This document shows, piece after piece, positions 1 through 8,950 of a DNA stretch of 64,000 nucleotides. Location of the stretch: contig JAHBUL010000002.1 in assembly GCA_019638085.1 (NCBI GenBank), positions 1-64,000 on the forward strand, written 5' to 3'. The notes under the pieces are model-generated. The model did no database searches and was not told where the DNA came from. It worked only from the letters and a program-made list of their open reading frames with translations. Numbering within the stretch: the first letter of the stretch is position 1; each line of letters begins with the position of its first letter. This DNA comes from Flavobacteriales bacterium. GTDB taxonomy: Bacteria; Bacteroidota; Bacteroidia; Flavobacteriales_F; PHOS-HE28. The position numbers and the translations under genes were made by a program.

Positions 1-251
1 AACTCTTCACCGTATAGGTTCCAAAGCCAATAGCGTATCGGGAAGTAAAAAATAAGGCCTCCGATGATCGTCGCAGGAATGATGATCTTGGGGAATGCGG
101 ATCGGGGGGTGTTTGAAAGCGCGAATACGACCACGCCAATAAGTAGAAGTACCAACAGCGTAAGAACGATCTTCCCACGTCTTTCAGCCTTTACTATCAG
201 ACTGAACAGAACACTCGACCCGTTGTTGGAAATCGTAATCCGGTTCTTCAT
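1..251 (-). CDS. Hypothetical membrane protein, 5'-complete, cut by the window edge
   Basis: Reading the minus strand from an ATG at 251 gives 83 codons without a stop, running off the left edge. The product starts MKNRITISNN. A short polar N-terminus is followed by two hydrophobic stretches, about residues 33-51 and 58-75, separated by a short polar loop (SNTPRSAFPK). The second stretch ends in an aromatic-rich segment (YWLWNLYG). This looks like a small integral membrane protein. I recognise no family and no function can be given. It diverges from fabI, so bases 252-463 probably hold both promoters. Confidence 0.6.
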   Translation of the reverse strand, partial: MKNRITISNNGSSVLFSLIVKAERRGKIVLTLLVLLLIGVVVFALSNTPRSAFPKIIIPATIIGGLIFYFPIRYWLWNLYGEE

Positions 252-463
252 CCTGGAAATGATCCTTCGGAGGTGTTATCCTGATCCAGAGGCGAAAATA
301 CCTGAATTGGAGGTCTAGTGGGATAGTGCGCTTGCGTGAATTCACCTTGGGGAATGGACACGCTTGTTCGTGAAGGAAACTCCGTTAGCCTACGAGGCTA
401 CCGCCTCGAAATCCCAGTGATGGATCCGGCCATCCTTCTATCTTCGGGCCGAAAATCAAACAC

Positions 464-1288
464 ATGGCCTACGGACTATTGAAAGGAAAGCGCGGCGTGA
501 TCAGTGGCGCCTTGAACGAGCAGAGCATTGCGTGGAAAGTGGCTGCCTTGGCCCACGCGGAAGGTGCAAAGATCGTGCTGACGAACGCCCCAGTGGCCAT
601 GCGCATGGGCGAGATCGACAAGCTCGCTGAAGAAACCGGCTCCATCATCATTGGGGCCGATGCCACCAAGGATGATGAATTGGACAACCTTTTCACCAAG
701 GCAAAGGAAAACCTCGGCGGCCCCGTGGATTTTGTGTTGCACAGCATTGGCATGAGCCCCAATGTGCGCAAGAGCAGGACCTATGATGATCTCAACTACG
801 AGTGGTACAAGCAGACCTTGGATATCAGCGCGATGAGTTTCCACCGCATGATACAGGCTGCCGTGAAAGCGGATGCACTAGCCGATGGAGGATCGATTGT
901 GGGCCTCAGCTACATCGCAGCACAACGTGTTTTTCCCGGATATGGCGACATGGCGGATGCCAAGGCCCTGCTGGAAAGCATTGGCCGCTCGTGGGGCTAC
1001 CACTTGGGGAACAAGATGAAGATCCGGGTGAACACCGTAAGCCAAAGCCCGAGCATGACAACTGCCGGCAGCGGCATCAAAGGCTTCACAGGCTTGTTCG
1101 ATTTTGCAGAAGCGATGAGCCCGCTGGGCAACGCACCTACGGAGGATTGTGCCAATTACATCATCTCGTTGTTCAGCGACCTTACCCGGTACGTCACCAT
1201 GCAGAACCTCTACCACGATGGAGGGTTCAGTAGCACGGGTGCCACACCTTTCGTTGTGGACAAGCTGATGAATGAGCCGAAATCATAA
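464..1288 (+). CDS. fabI: Enoyl-[acyl-carrier-protein] reductase (NADH), FabI
   Basis: This enzyme carries out the last reduction of each fatty-acid elongation cycle, trans-2-enoyl-ACP to acyl-ACP, using NADH in the cytoplasm. The 274-aa product is a typical short-chain dehydrogenase of FabI length. Visible features are an N-terminal nucleotide-binding strand (GVISGALNEQSIAW), the LHSIGMSP segment, and the FabI catalytic pattern LSY-x9-Y-x6-K with Tyr150, Tyr160 and Lys167. The C-terminal part (MSPLGNAPTEDCAN, VTMQNLYHDGGFS) also matches the family. It appears monocistronic, with a 212-bp gap to the divergent left-hand gene and an 85-bp gap to the next gene. Confidence 0.95.
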   Translation: MAYGLLKGKRGVISGALNEQSIAWKVAALAHAEGAKIVLTNAPVAMRMGEIDKLAEETGSIIIGADATKDDELDNLFTKAKENLGGPVDFVLHSIGMSPNVRKSRTYDDLNYEWYKQTLDISAMSFHRMIQAAVKADALADGGSIVGLSYIAAQRVFPGYGDMADAKALLESIGRSWGYHLGNKMKIRVNTVSQSPSMTTAGSGIKGFTGLFDFAEAMSPLGNAPTEDCANYIISLFSDLTRYVTMQNLYHDGGFSSTGATPFVVDKLMNEPKS

Positions 1289-1373
1289 GGGAGGTTACGG
1301 CCCGGACAGATCGGTCACTACCACGTAAATTAGGAGCTTCATGCTTTCCATTCGCTCGAATTAGTACCGCATC

Positions 1374-3524
1374 ATGATCCCATCATCGCGAAGAGCCCTA
1401 CTTGCGCTCACCTTGCTGATAGGGAGCTTTGTCGCATATGCGCAGGACGGCAAGACCTTTTTTAAGGATGCTGAGAAAATGCGCGCTGCAGGTCAGTTGG
1501 ATGCTGCGCTCGAACAGTATGGGTTCGCCATCCGCGTGGATTCAAATTATGTGAAGGCTTTGCTTGGGCGGGCCTCGCTCTATTTGGACATGGGGCGAAT
1601 GGAAGAGCGTATGGCGGACATGGAGCATGTGGCCCGGCTCACTCCTCGCGATGCGGACAATCAAACGTTGACCGCCATGGCTTGTCTGGATGCGCATGAT
1701 CCAGCGAAAGCCCGCAAGTATGCCGATGCCGCCATCGCCATATCATCCAAAAGTATGGATGCGTTGCAGACCAAGGTGCGGGCCTGCTTGGCACTCCAAG
1801 ATGTTGCTTGTGCTGTTGCCGCTGCCGATGCCGCCCTCGCCTTGAAAGGCACAACGGACACGTACTACTTGCATGCTCGTAGCCGTATGGCATCGGGTGA
1901 TTTTGCTACGGCGGACACGGACCTTGACAAGGTTATCGAATGGAACCCACTATACGAAGCGGCCTATGTGGCCTCGGGCGAAACGCAATTGGAACTGAAC
2001 AAAACTTACAGGGGTGTATCCATGCAGATGCGCGCCTTGGAAAAAGCGATCAATCGGTGTACCCGCGGGCTCGAATTGAACCCGTCCAGCACGGAATTGC
2101 TCATTGTGCGGAGCAAGGCCTATGCCTTGCAGAAGGAATTCTCCAAGGCCATAGACGATGTAAGTAAATGCGTGGCATTCGGCCGGGAGGACAGCGTGGT
2201 GTATTACCAGCGGGCACTGTATTACCATGGATTCGGACAGGAGCAGAACGCGGTGAACGACCTGAACAAGCTGCTTCTACAATATCCGGACAATGTGCCC
2301 TTCCTATTGCTACGCGCCGAGTGTAGAGAGGCCAACTTGGACTTGGACGGTGCTGTAAAAGACCTCGGACTGGCCGAAAAGCAAATGAAGGATCATCCTG
2401 ATGCATGGAGCGCAGAGGATCTTAAGACCATTACAAAGAGCAAGGAGCGTGTCCAGGTCAAAGTGTTCGAGATGAACCGCGAAGCGGATCCACCGGTGAT
2501 CACCGTGGTGGAGCCCATGCGCAAGGATGATGTGGTGCAAGTGAGCAGTGCATTGGGCATGGTGAAGGTTGCCGGCCATGTGCGAGATAAGAGCCTACTG
2601 AAGTCCATCAAGGTGCAGGAAGTGGATGCTGACTTTGATCCGGAGGAAATGTCGCCTGAATTCCGGGTTACCGTGCCCTTGGCGGCGTCTACCAAAGAGA
2701 TCGAAGTGATGGCCGAGGATGTTTACGGTAACCGGTCCACCATCACCCTGAAGATACAGCGCACGGAAGGGGATCCTCCTTCATTATTGGTCTCCCTACC
2801 CACCGTATCGGCAGATCGTGTGGCGGAGGTACCAGCAGGTAAGGATCAGATCTTTGTGGAAGGAAGGGCAAGTGATCCCAGCGGTATCCGTTCGGTAATG
2901 GTGGATGGCAAGTTCGCCAGTTTCATACCCGATACCACCACCACGGACTTCAGCATCAAGCTGGAAATAGCTGACAAGCAACAATTCACCGTTCGTGCCG
3001 AGGATCGATACGGGAATGTCACCGAAACGGTCTATGCGTTGAAACGGGCAGCGCCCGTGGTGGTGGCAACCCCTAAAGCAGCAGCCGATAGATCCGCATC
3101 CCCAATGGGTAATACTTGGGTGGTGTATATCGAGAACAGCAACTACAAGAACATGCCGGCCCTCACAAGTTTGGGCATGGGCAAAATGCGCAAGGCGTTC
3201 GCCAAGTACGACGCCCAGCGCACCGTGGTGAAGAAGAACCTGACCAAGACGGAATTGGAGCGGTTCTTCAACATCGAACTGCGCGACCTGGTGCGGCGCG
3301 GACAGGTGAATACCCTCTTGGTATGGTATGAAGGGCATGGGCGAAGCCAAGGGGGCAAGGCCTATTGGATCCCGGTGGATGGGAAAGCGGACGATGTCTA
3401 TTCCTTCTACAACTATGGCCCCTTAAAGGGGTTGATGGAGAACTATAGTGAAAGTGTGCGGACCACTTTGGTAGTTAGTGATGCGTCGGGCAATGATCCT
3501 AGTTTCTACGAATTGACCCGGTGA
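1374..3524 (+). CDS. Secreted TPR protein with a C-terminal caspase-like domain lacking the catalytic cysteine
   Basis: The 716-aa product has a signal peptide (residues 1-23, ending AYAQ). TPR repeats cover about residues 25-345, then two Ig-like or cadherin-like modules (about 375-580), then a peptidase C14-like (caspase/metacaspase) domain from about 582. The caspase His is present as H655 in WYEGHG. The block that normally reads DAC carries DAS, so Ser705 stands where the nucleophilic Cys should be. The protein then ends only 11 residues later, so the usual second half of the domain is missing. Only 27 bases separate the stop from the next gene, leaving no room for a lost tail. It probably acts as a periplasmic or surface scaffold or sensor rather than a protease, and likely works with the downstream cyclase. 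Function is inferred. Confidence 0.8.
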   Translation: MIPSSRRALLALTLLIGSFVAYAQDGKTFFKDAEKMRAAGQLDAALEQYGFAIRVDSNYVKALLGRASLYLDMGRMEERMADMEHVARLTPRDADNQTLTAMACLDAHDPAKARKYADAAIAISSKSMDALQTKVRACLALQDVACAVAAADAALALKGTTDTYYLHARSRMASGDFATADTDLDKVIEWNPLYEAAYVASGETQLELNKTYRGVSMQMRALEKAINRCTRGLELNPSSTELLIVRSKAYALQKEFSKAIDDVSKCVAFGREDSVVYYQRALYYHGFGQEQNAVNDLNKLLLQYPDNVPFLLLRAECREANLDLDGAVKDLGLAEKQMKDHPDAWSAEDLKTITKSKERVQVKVFEMNREADPPVITVVEPMRKDDVVQVSSALGMVKVAGHVRDKSLLKSIKVQEVDADFDPEEMSPEFRVTVPLAASTKEIEVMAEDVYGNRSTITLKIQRTEGDPPSLLVSLPTVSADRVAEVPAGKDQIFVEGRASDPSGIRSVMVDGKFASFIPDTTTTDFSIKLEIADKQQFTVRAEDRYGNVTETVYALKRAAPVVVATPKAAADRSASPMGNTWVVYIENSNYKNMPALTSLGMGKMRKAFAKYDAQRTVVKKNLTKTELERFFNIELRDLVRRGQVNTLLVWYEGHGRSQGGKAYWIPVDGKADDVYSFYNYGPLKGLMENYSESVRTTLVVSDASGNDPSFYELTR

Positions 3525-3551
3525 TCGATCGCACGTGTAACTTGCAAGACC

Positions 3552-6500
3552 ATGCACACGCCCATGCGAAGGATCCTGCTTGTATTGCTGCTTGTGGCAG
3601 CCGCATTCCAAGGCCATGCGCAGCGCTATTTCTTCGAGAACATCGCCGTACGTGATGGTCTGCCGGCCTCCAAGGTATACGCCGTTCTGCAGGACAGTAC
3701 TGGTTTACTATGGATCGGGACGGAGGCCGGGCTTGCGAGTTATGACGGGAACAAGGTGAGGACCTTCGGGGCCAATGACCGCTTGGCCCCCAATGGTGCA
3801 CGTAGCCTCTTTTTGGATAAGGACCTACGCTTGTGGGTCGGGCATTTGGGGGGGGGCGTCAGCTTGAAGGAGGGGAACCGCTTCCGTACTTTGCAGTTGG
3901 GCGCCGAGCCGCCCAGCAGGGACATAACGGGCATTGCACAGGATAGCAAAGGAGATGTATGGATAGCCACCTTCGGCGAAGGGGCTTACCGTATTTCCCA
4001 AATGGCCAAGGATGGTACACAGGAGGCTGATAGATACGATGAACAGCGTGGGGTCAGTACGCGCATTACGGGCATCACTACGCTGAACGACGGAAGGCTG
4101 CTCTTCCTTGAGGCCAACGGAGACATGAAAACATGGAACGTGGAAAAGGAAGCGTTCCAAACATTCAAGCCCAAAGGGCTTCCTATGTTGTTGGCCGTAA
4201 CCACGGTGTTCCAAGACAGCCACGATGACCTCTGGATCGGTACCCAAAGCAGCGGGGCCGTGCATTTGGACTCGAAGACCGGCCAAGTGGACACCTATGA
4301 TATCGCCACGGCCCTCCCGAGCAATTTCGTCATGTGCTTCGCAGAAGATGAGCAGGGCCAGATCTGGATAGGAACATGGGACAATGGCATTGCCCGGATC
4401 GAGAAAAATGGTGTGCGGAGGTTCAATGTTGGCAATGGCACGCATAGCCAACGCATACGCTGTATGGCATTGGACCGCGAAGGCAATATGCTGGTCGGCA
4501 CGCATGATGCCGGTTTGGATGTGTACAAAGGCGACCGATTCAGGTCCTTCACTGAGGAGGACCACTTGGTGGATAAGCAGGTTTGGGCCATTACGGAGAC
4601 ACGCGAAGGCAATCTGTGGTTCGGTACCAACGGCGGCATCACTATCCTGGTGCCCGGGCCCAACGGTTCGGGGACGGTACGCCACCTCACCATGCAAGAT
4701 GGCCAGCTTACCAGCAATCATGTGCGGGCATTGGTGGAGGACCAACGGGGCCATGTATGGATCGGTACGGAAGATGGCGGATTATTTGATTTTGATCCGA
4801 ACACCTTCAGGCCGAATAACAATTTGGAGGTGGCCGGCAGCATCGCGGAGAACAAGGTGACGGCGTTGGCCGTGGGTGACAGGGGAGAACTCTGGATCGG
4901 CACCATCAATGGATTGGTACACTCCGAGGACGGCTTGATACCAACTGTGATGCACGTGGCAGATGGTCTCACGGGTGAGCATGTAACTGCACTTTACAAG
5001 GATTCGAAGGGAGTGCTCTGGGTAGGTAGTTCAAGTGGTGGGGTGAGCCGCATTGAAGGCGGGAAGGCCACCCCCTTGGATCTCGGTTTCACATATAGTC
5101 CCACCTGCTTTACCCAAGATGCGCAGGGTCGCCTTTGGGTGGGTACGGAGGGGCGTGGCATTCTGGTGTTGGACAAAGGGAAGCAAGTGGGCAAATACTC
5201 CACCGATGAAGGCTTGATCAGCAACTCGATCCGCTCGCTCGTCACGGATAAGGTCGGTCACATTTGGATCGGTACGAATAGAGGCCTGAATGAATGGCAG
5301 CCCGACAAGGATCATTTTATCCGGTATTCTGCAAGGAGCGGTTTCACCGGGATAGAAGCGAAGCCGAACAGTGCAGTCCTACTTAAGAACGGTGACTTGT
5401 GGTTCGGTACCGCCAACGGTGCCATTTGTATCGGATCATCACCGGACCAGAACAAGGTGGTGCCTCCAACGGTGGCGATCAGGGGCCTTAAGGTCAACTT
5501 GGAGGATCGTCCTCCAGGTGAATACATCGAGCTTGACCACACGGAGAGCAACATGCGCATCGAGTACGGAAGCGTGAGCCTCAGTGATCCCGAGGCGGTG
5601 CGCTATCAGTATTATTTGGAAGGATTGGACAAGACCTGGCAGCCGCTCACGGAGGAGACCGACGTTCATTATCCGGCATTACCAGCAGGTGATTACGAGT
5701 TCAAGGTGAAGGCCATTGGTCGTTCCGGTCTCTTCAGCCCTGTGCCGGCCGAAATGCGATTCACCATTCTTCCCCCATGGTATCGTAGCTGGTGGTTCTT
5801 TACTCTAGTGGCGCTCGTTTTGATCACAGGGACGATCAGTTATGTGAAGGTGCGGGAACGGCAGTTGAAAATGCGTAACCAGGTGCTGGAGCACCGTGTG
5901 GAAGAACGGACTGCGGAAGTGCGCGCGAAAGGCAAGGAGATCGAAGGCCAGAAGGTACGCATTGAAGAGCTGCTGCTGAACATCCTTCCGAAGGCCGTGA
6001 GCGATGAATTACGCGATACGGGCAAGGCCACGGCACGTCGCTTCAATGATGTCACGGTGATGTTCACCGATATGAAAGGCTTTACCACCATGGCGGAAAA
6101 GATGACGCCTGAGGAATTGGTGGCCGAATTGGATGAGTGCTTCGTGCGCTTCGACCACATCACTTCCCGGTATGGCATCGAGAAGATCAAGACCATCGGG
6201 GATAGCTACATGAGCGCCTGCGGTCTGCCGGCCCCTGTGGAATGCCATGCCCTGAGGGCTGTAATGGCAGCGATCGATGTGCGCGAGGAGATGAACCGAT
6301 GGCACGCCGAACGGGAAGGTTCCAATAAGGCGGCTTGGGTGCTACGAATAGGATTGCATTCCGGACCTGTGGTCGCTGGCGTTGTGGGTAAGCGGAAGTT
6401 CGCCTATGACATCTGGGGTGATACGGTGAATACCGCCAGCCGCATGGAGAGTAGTGGTGCACCCGGCGAGGTGAATGTTAGTGGAACTACCTACGAACTT

Positions 6501-6683
6501 GTAAAGAACCACTTTGTCTGTGAGCATCGCGGCCAGGTGGAGGCCAAGAACAAAGGCAAGATCGACATGTACTTCGTGCGGAGGCTCAAGCCCGAGTATA
6601 GCAGCGACAAGGCTGGATGGGCCCCGAACGAGCGCTTCTTGAAAGAGGTGGGTCTGGAACTCGAAGTGGAGGAAATGGTCTGA
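3552..6683 (+). CDS. Reg_prop beta-propeller sensor fused to a class III adenylate cyclase
   Basis: The 1043-aa product begins with a signal peptide (to about residue 24). About thirteen Reg_prop blades follow (recurring LWIGT/LWVGT), then a Y_Y_Y domain (ending about residue 740), one membrane helix (about 748-768), a coiled coil, and a class III nucleotide cyclase domain (about 825-1010). Cyclase residues are present: metal-binding Asp in VMFTD and IGDSYM, substrate Lys in EKIKTIGD, adenine-type Asp in YDIWGD, and Asn/Arg in NTASRME. It should therefore make cAMP in the cytoplasm in response to a periplasmic ligand. In most Bacteroidota this propeller is joined to a histidine kinase (hybrid two-component systems); here the output domain is a cyclase. 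It lies 27 bases after the caspase-like gene and is probably co-transcribed with it. Confidence 0.9.
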   Translation: MHTPMRRILLVLLLVAAAFQGHAQRYFFENIAVRDGLPASKVYAVLQDSTGLLWIGTEAGLASYDGNKVRTFGANDRLAPNGARSLFLDKDLRLWVGHLGGGVSLKEGNRFRTLQLGAEPPSRDITGIAQDSKGDVWIATFGEGAYRISQMAKDGTQEADRYDEQRGVSTRITGITTLNDGRLLFLEANGDMKTWNVEKEAFQTFKPKGLPMLLAVTTVFQDSHDDLWIGTQSSGAVHLDSKTGQVDTYDIATALPSNFVMCFAEDEQGQIWIGTWDNGIARIEKNGVRRFNVGNGTHSQRIRCMALDREGNMLVGTHDAGLDVYKGDRFRSFTEEDHLVDKQVWAITETREGNLWFGTNGGITILVPGPNGSGTVRHLTMQDGQLTSNHVRALVEDQRGHVWIGTEDGGLFDFDPNTFRPNNNLEVAGSIAENKVTALAVGDRGELWIGTINGLVHSEDGLIPTVMHVADGLTGEHVTALYKDSKGVLWVGSSSGGVSRIEGGKATPLDLGFTYSPTCFTQDAQGRLWVGTEGRGILVLDKGKQVGKYSTDEGLISNSIRSLVTDKVGHIWIGTNRGLNEWQPDKDHFIRYSARSGFTGIEAKPNSAVLLKNGDLWFGTANGAICIGSSPDQNKVVPPTVAIRGLKVNLEDRPPGEYIELDHTESNMRIEYGSVSLSDPEAVRYQYYLEGLDKTWQPLTEETDVHYPALPAGDYEFKVKAIGRSGLFSPVPAEMRFTILPPWYRSWWFFTLVALVLITGTISYVKVRERQLKMRNQVLEHRVEERTAEVRAKGKEIEGQKVRIEELLLNILPKAVSDELRDTGKATARRFNDVTVMFTDMKGFTTMAEKMTPEELVAELDECFVRFDHITSRYGIEKIKTIGDSYMSACGLPAPVECHALRAVMAAIDVREEMNRWHAEREGSNKAAWVLRIGLHSGPVVAGVVGKRKFAYDIWGDTVNTASRMESSGAPGEVNVSGTTYELVKNHFVCEHRGQVEAKNKGKIDMYFVRRLKPEYSSDKAGWAPNERFLKEVGLELEVEEMV

Positions 6684-6863
6684 TCCCGGCATTGACCGGC
6701 GTTGAACCAGAGGTCAAAATCCAGTGACCGATAGCACCGATCCCCAGTGTAAGAAGGTGCGATACAGATGCTTGGTCAAGAATGTGGATGTGTTCGTTCC
6801 GGACCTCCTGTCATTGCTTCTGATCAGTCTTCGCACATTGCCAGGCAAGCTTCGCCAAAATGA

Positions 6864-6898
6864 AGAAAGGGCCACGTCCTGAAAACGTGGCCCTTTCT
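6864..6898. terminator. Bidirectional rho-independent-like terminator
   Basis: A perfect 14-bp stem (AGAAAGGGCCACGT and its complement) flanks a 7-base loop. The A-rich start and T-rich end let it work in both directions. It sits between the converging cyclase gene, which ends at 6683, and the T9SS gene, which ends at 6923 on the minus strand. Confidence 0.85.
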
Positions 6899-6922
6899 GA
6901 GGGACGACAATTATTAAGGGAT

Positions 6923-7708
6923 CTACCGCTTCACTACGCGATGGGTTATCACCTTGTCCGCACCGTTCACGCGCAGTAGGTATACGCCCTTGTCGTAGGA
7001 GCTCAGGTCCAACGGAATGCGAATGGTGCCCGATGCATTGGGCAGGCTCTCCTTCCACACCGACTGGCCAGCCGCATTCACCAGGTCCAATTGCAGGTCC
7101 TGGGGCTTGCGCAGTTCCATGGTTATCACAGTGGCTTTGTCGGCGGGGTTCGGTACTACGGATAAACCTCCTTCGCCGATCTCGCCAGCCACGATGCCGG
7201 TTGTTATGTCACCATAGATGATGCCGGTCTCATCAGCACCGCCCAAGGCCAAGTAATAGTCTGCGTTGTTCAAGCTGGTCCACGAGTTGTTCACCAAGCT
7301 GAATTCCGCCGTACCGGTAACGGGAATCGTGGCGATGGTATACTCCTGACCGGCCACCCATTCCGTGGAGATCCATTGCATAGGGGTCATTCCGAAACCG
7401 ACGAAGATCTGGTACCGGTCGCCACCTGCATCCTGCTCTCCGCCGCTACGGCTAACGGGCAAATACGTGCTGGCTGGTTCGGCCTGTTGGATGGTACCAA
7501 GATGGGCTTCCGTGCCGGCATCCCACTTCACGGTGAATACCAAGCTGCTCACCATGCCATCGAAATTGGCACTGGGCCGCAACTTCACTTCCAGTTGCCC
7601 ATCGATATTAGGAACCAAGGTGATGTCCACATTGGAAGCATACATGGTTGCCGTGGCAGCGGCAAAGGCAAGAACGGAAAGCGATCGGCGTAGAGAGAAT
7701 GTGTTCAT
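6923..7708 (-). CDS. Secreted protein with T9SS C-terminal sorting domain
   Basis: The product is about 261 aa. The ATG at 7708 was chosen because it opens a clean signal peptide (MNTFSLRRSLSVLAFAAATA) right after a good Bacteroidota promoter. The middle part (about residues 25-150) is a beta-rich domain, possibly cohesin-like or adhesin-like, of unrecognised function. The C-terminal 75 residues form a type A sorting domain: SVVPNPADKATV near its start and a GVYLLRV...HRVVKR end. The protein should be exported by Sec and then moved to the surface or medium by T9SS. A strong terminator follows it. Confidence 0.85.
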   Translation of the reverse strand: MNTFSLRRSLSVLAFAAATATMYASNVDITLVPNIDGQLEVKLRPSANFDGMVSSLVFTVKWDAGTEAHLGTIQQAEPASTYLPVSRSGGEQDAGGDRYQIFVGFGMTPMQWISTEWVAGQEYTIATIPVTGTAEFSLVNNSWTSLNNADYYLALGGADETGIIYGDITTGIVAGEIGEGGLSVVPNPADKATVITMELRKPQDLQLDLVNAAGQSVWKESLPNASGTIRIPLDLSSYDKGVYLLRVNGADKVITHRVVKR

Positions 7709-7726
7709 GATCCGGGTAATGTCATA

Positions 7727-7757
7727 CAAAAGTAGCAGAGATAGCGCTTCAACGCAA
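7727..7757 (-). promoter_or_regulatory. Bacteroidota-type promoter for the T9SS gene starting at 7708
   Basis: On the minus strand a perfect -7 element TACTTTTG (7734-7727) has a TTG at 7757-7755, with 20 bases between them. A second TTG lies at 7752-7750. This matches the Bacteroidota consensus (TTG, spacer of about 17-23, TAnnTTTG). Transcription should start near 7720, giving a leader of about 12 bases before the ATG. Confidence 0.7.
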
Positions 7758-7796
7758 GGGGGATGTCATGGGTTTTGCACGATCACGGTTGCCCAA

Positions 7797-8441
7797 CTAC
7801 CAGGTGGGGCGAATCGGATGACCCAGGATCGTCCGTAGTTCGGCGATCATCAATGCAGTGGCTCCCCACACGGTTTCGCCCAGCACATCCCAATACACCA
7901 CCATGTGATCGGAGCCATCAACGTTCATGCGGATCGGCTTACGGAACAGGATGTCGTCCCGTAAAAGCTCAGGTAGCGGCACATCCAGCAATTCATCCAC
8001 TTCGCGTGGGTCGGGCCGAAGACTTCCGAGCTGTGGCGCCCAGGCCACTACGGGGGTTACCAAGGTGTGGCTTGGTGGAATGTGGATGCGTGTGAGTTGG
8101 CCCATGATCTCGAAACCGGAGGTGTTGGCACCGGTCTCCTCCTGGAATTCGCGTATGGCCGTATCGATCAGTGAAGGATCTTCGGCTTCGCGCTTTCCGC
8201 CCGGAAATGCGATCTGCCCGCTATGCACGCCGGGGTAGATCGCACGGCGCATCAAGAGGGTGTGGTCCGTCCCGTTCACGGGGTGGATCAGGATCAATAC
8301 CGCGCTCTCACGAGGAGGTGGCGATAAGGCCAGTACCGCCTCGATAGAGGCCCTTGGATAGCCGCTGAGGGCCATGAATGCGTTATGCCCGGGTAATGGA
8401 GCCTCAAGGGCAGCGCGGAGTTCGGAAGGGGAAAGGAGCAC
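7797..8441 (-). CDS. NUDIX hydrolase, CoA pyrophosphatase (NudL/YeaB-like)
   Basis: The 214-aa product hydrolyses the pyrophosphate bond of coenzyme A or related nucleotides, by family resemblance. The NUDIX helix reads GGKREAEDPSLIDTAIREF followed by QEETG, with the longer spacing typical of the CoA subgroup. The accompanying NuCoA motif precedes it (LLMRRA...HSGQIAFPGG). The start is a GTG at 8441, three bases after the stop of the upstream lipoprotein gene, so it is probably the last gene of the dapB-lepB run. Substrate assignment rests on the motifs alone. Confidence 0.85.
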   Translation of the reverse strand: MLLSPSELRAALEAPLPGHNAFMALSGYPRASIEAVLALSPPPRESAVLILIHPVNGTDHTLLMRRAIYPGVHSGQIAFPGGKREAEDPSLIDTAIREFQEETGANTSGFEIMGQLTRIHIPPSHTLVTPVVAWAPQLGSLRPDPREVDELLDVPLPELLRDDILFRKPIRMNVDGSDHMVVYWDVLGETVWGATALMIAELRTILGHPIRPTW

Positions 8442-8444
8442 GGT

Positions 8445-8930
8445 TCAAGAGTTCTTCAAGGCCTTGGCCAGGTCGGCAGCCTCCTTGCGGTAGGTGTGTG
8501 GGCGTGAAGCGATCCATTCGGCCTGTTTGGCGGCTCTTTCAGTGTTGCCCTCACATAACCAGCATAGGGCATTGTACCATTCCACTTGGTCGCTGTAGCT
8601 GCGGCTCATATCGTTCTCCATGAAGTCCAAGTGCATCTCTGCCTTGTACGGATCACCTTCTGCCAGCAATGCGTTGATCAGATAGAAACGGGCTGTTATG
8701 TCGCGGGAGTCGCGATCCACTACCTGCTGCAGACCGGAGATGGCCTGCGTATAGTCCTTGGCCGAATAAAAGGCCATGGCATCCATCAGAGCAGCATTGC
8801 GGGCTGTGCGGGGACGCTGGCTCACAAGGTCAGGGTAGGGGCTGAAAAAGCGATCGCACAACACCGCCGGGTCTGAGGAAGTACAGGAAAGGGCAACCAA
8901 ACAGAAAGCCAAAGGGGCAAATACGCGCAT
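8445..8930 (-). CDS. Small TPR-type lipoprotein
   Basis: The 161-aa product starts at the ATG at 8930, which opens a lipoprotein signal with lipobox LVALSC (Cys at about residue 16). The mature part has helical TPR-like repeats (about residues 50-155: AFYSAKDYTQAISGLQQVV, ARFYLINALLAEGDPYKAE, WYNALCWLCEGNTERAAKQ). It is probably anchored in a periplasm-facing membrane leaflet as a protein-interaction module. It follows the second signal peptidase by 20 bases and precedes the NUDIX gene by three. No specific function can be assigned. Confidence 0.75.
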   Translation of the reverse strand: MRVFAPLAFCLVALSCTSSDPAVLCDRFFSPYPDLVSQRPRTARNAALMDAMAFYSAKDYTQAISGLQQVVDRDSRDITARFYLINALLAEGDPYKAEMHLDFMENDMSRSYSDQVEWYNALCWLCEGNTERAAKQAEWIASRPHTYRKEAADLAKALKNS

Positions 8931-8950
8931 GGGTGCAAGATACATGGGAG

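Noticed and set aside
3524-3552. A frameshift hiding the missing second half of the caspase-like domain
   Set aside because: Only 27 bases lie between the stop and the next intact gene, so there is no room for the lost part.
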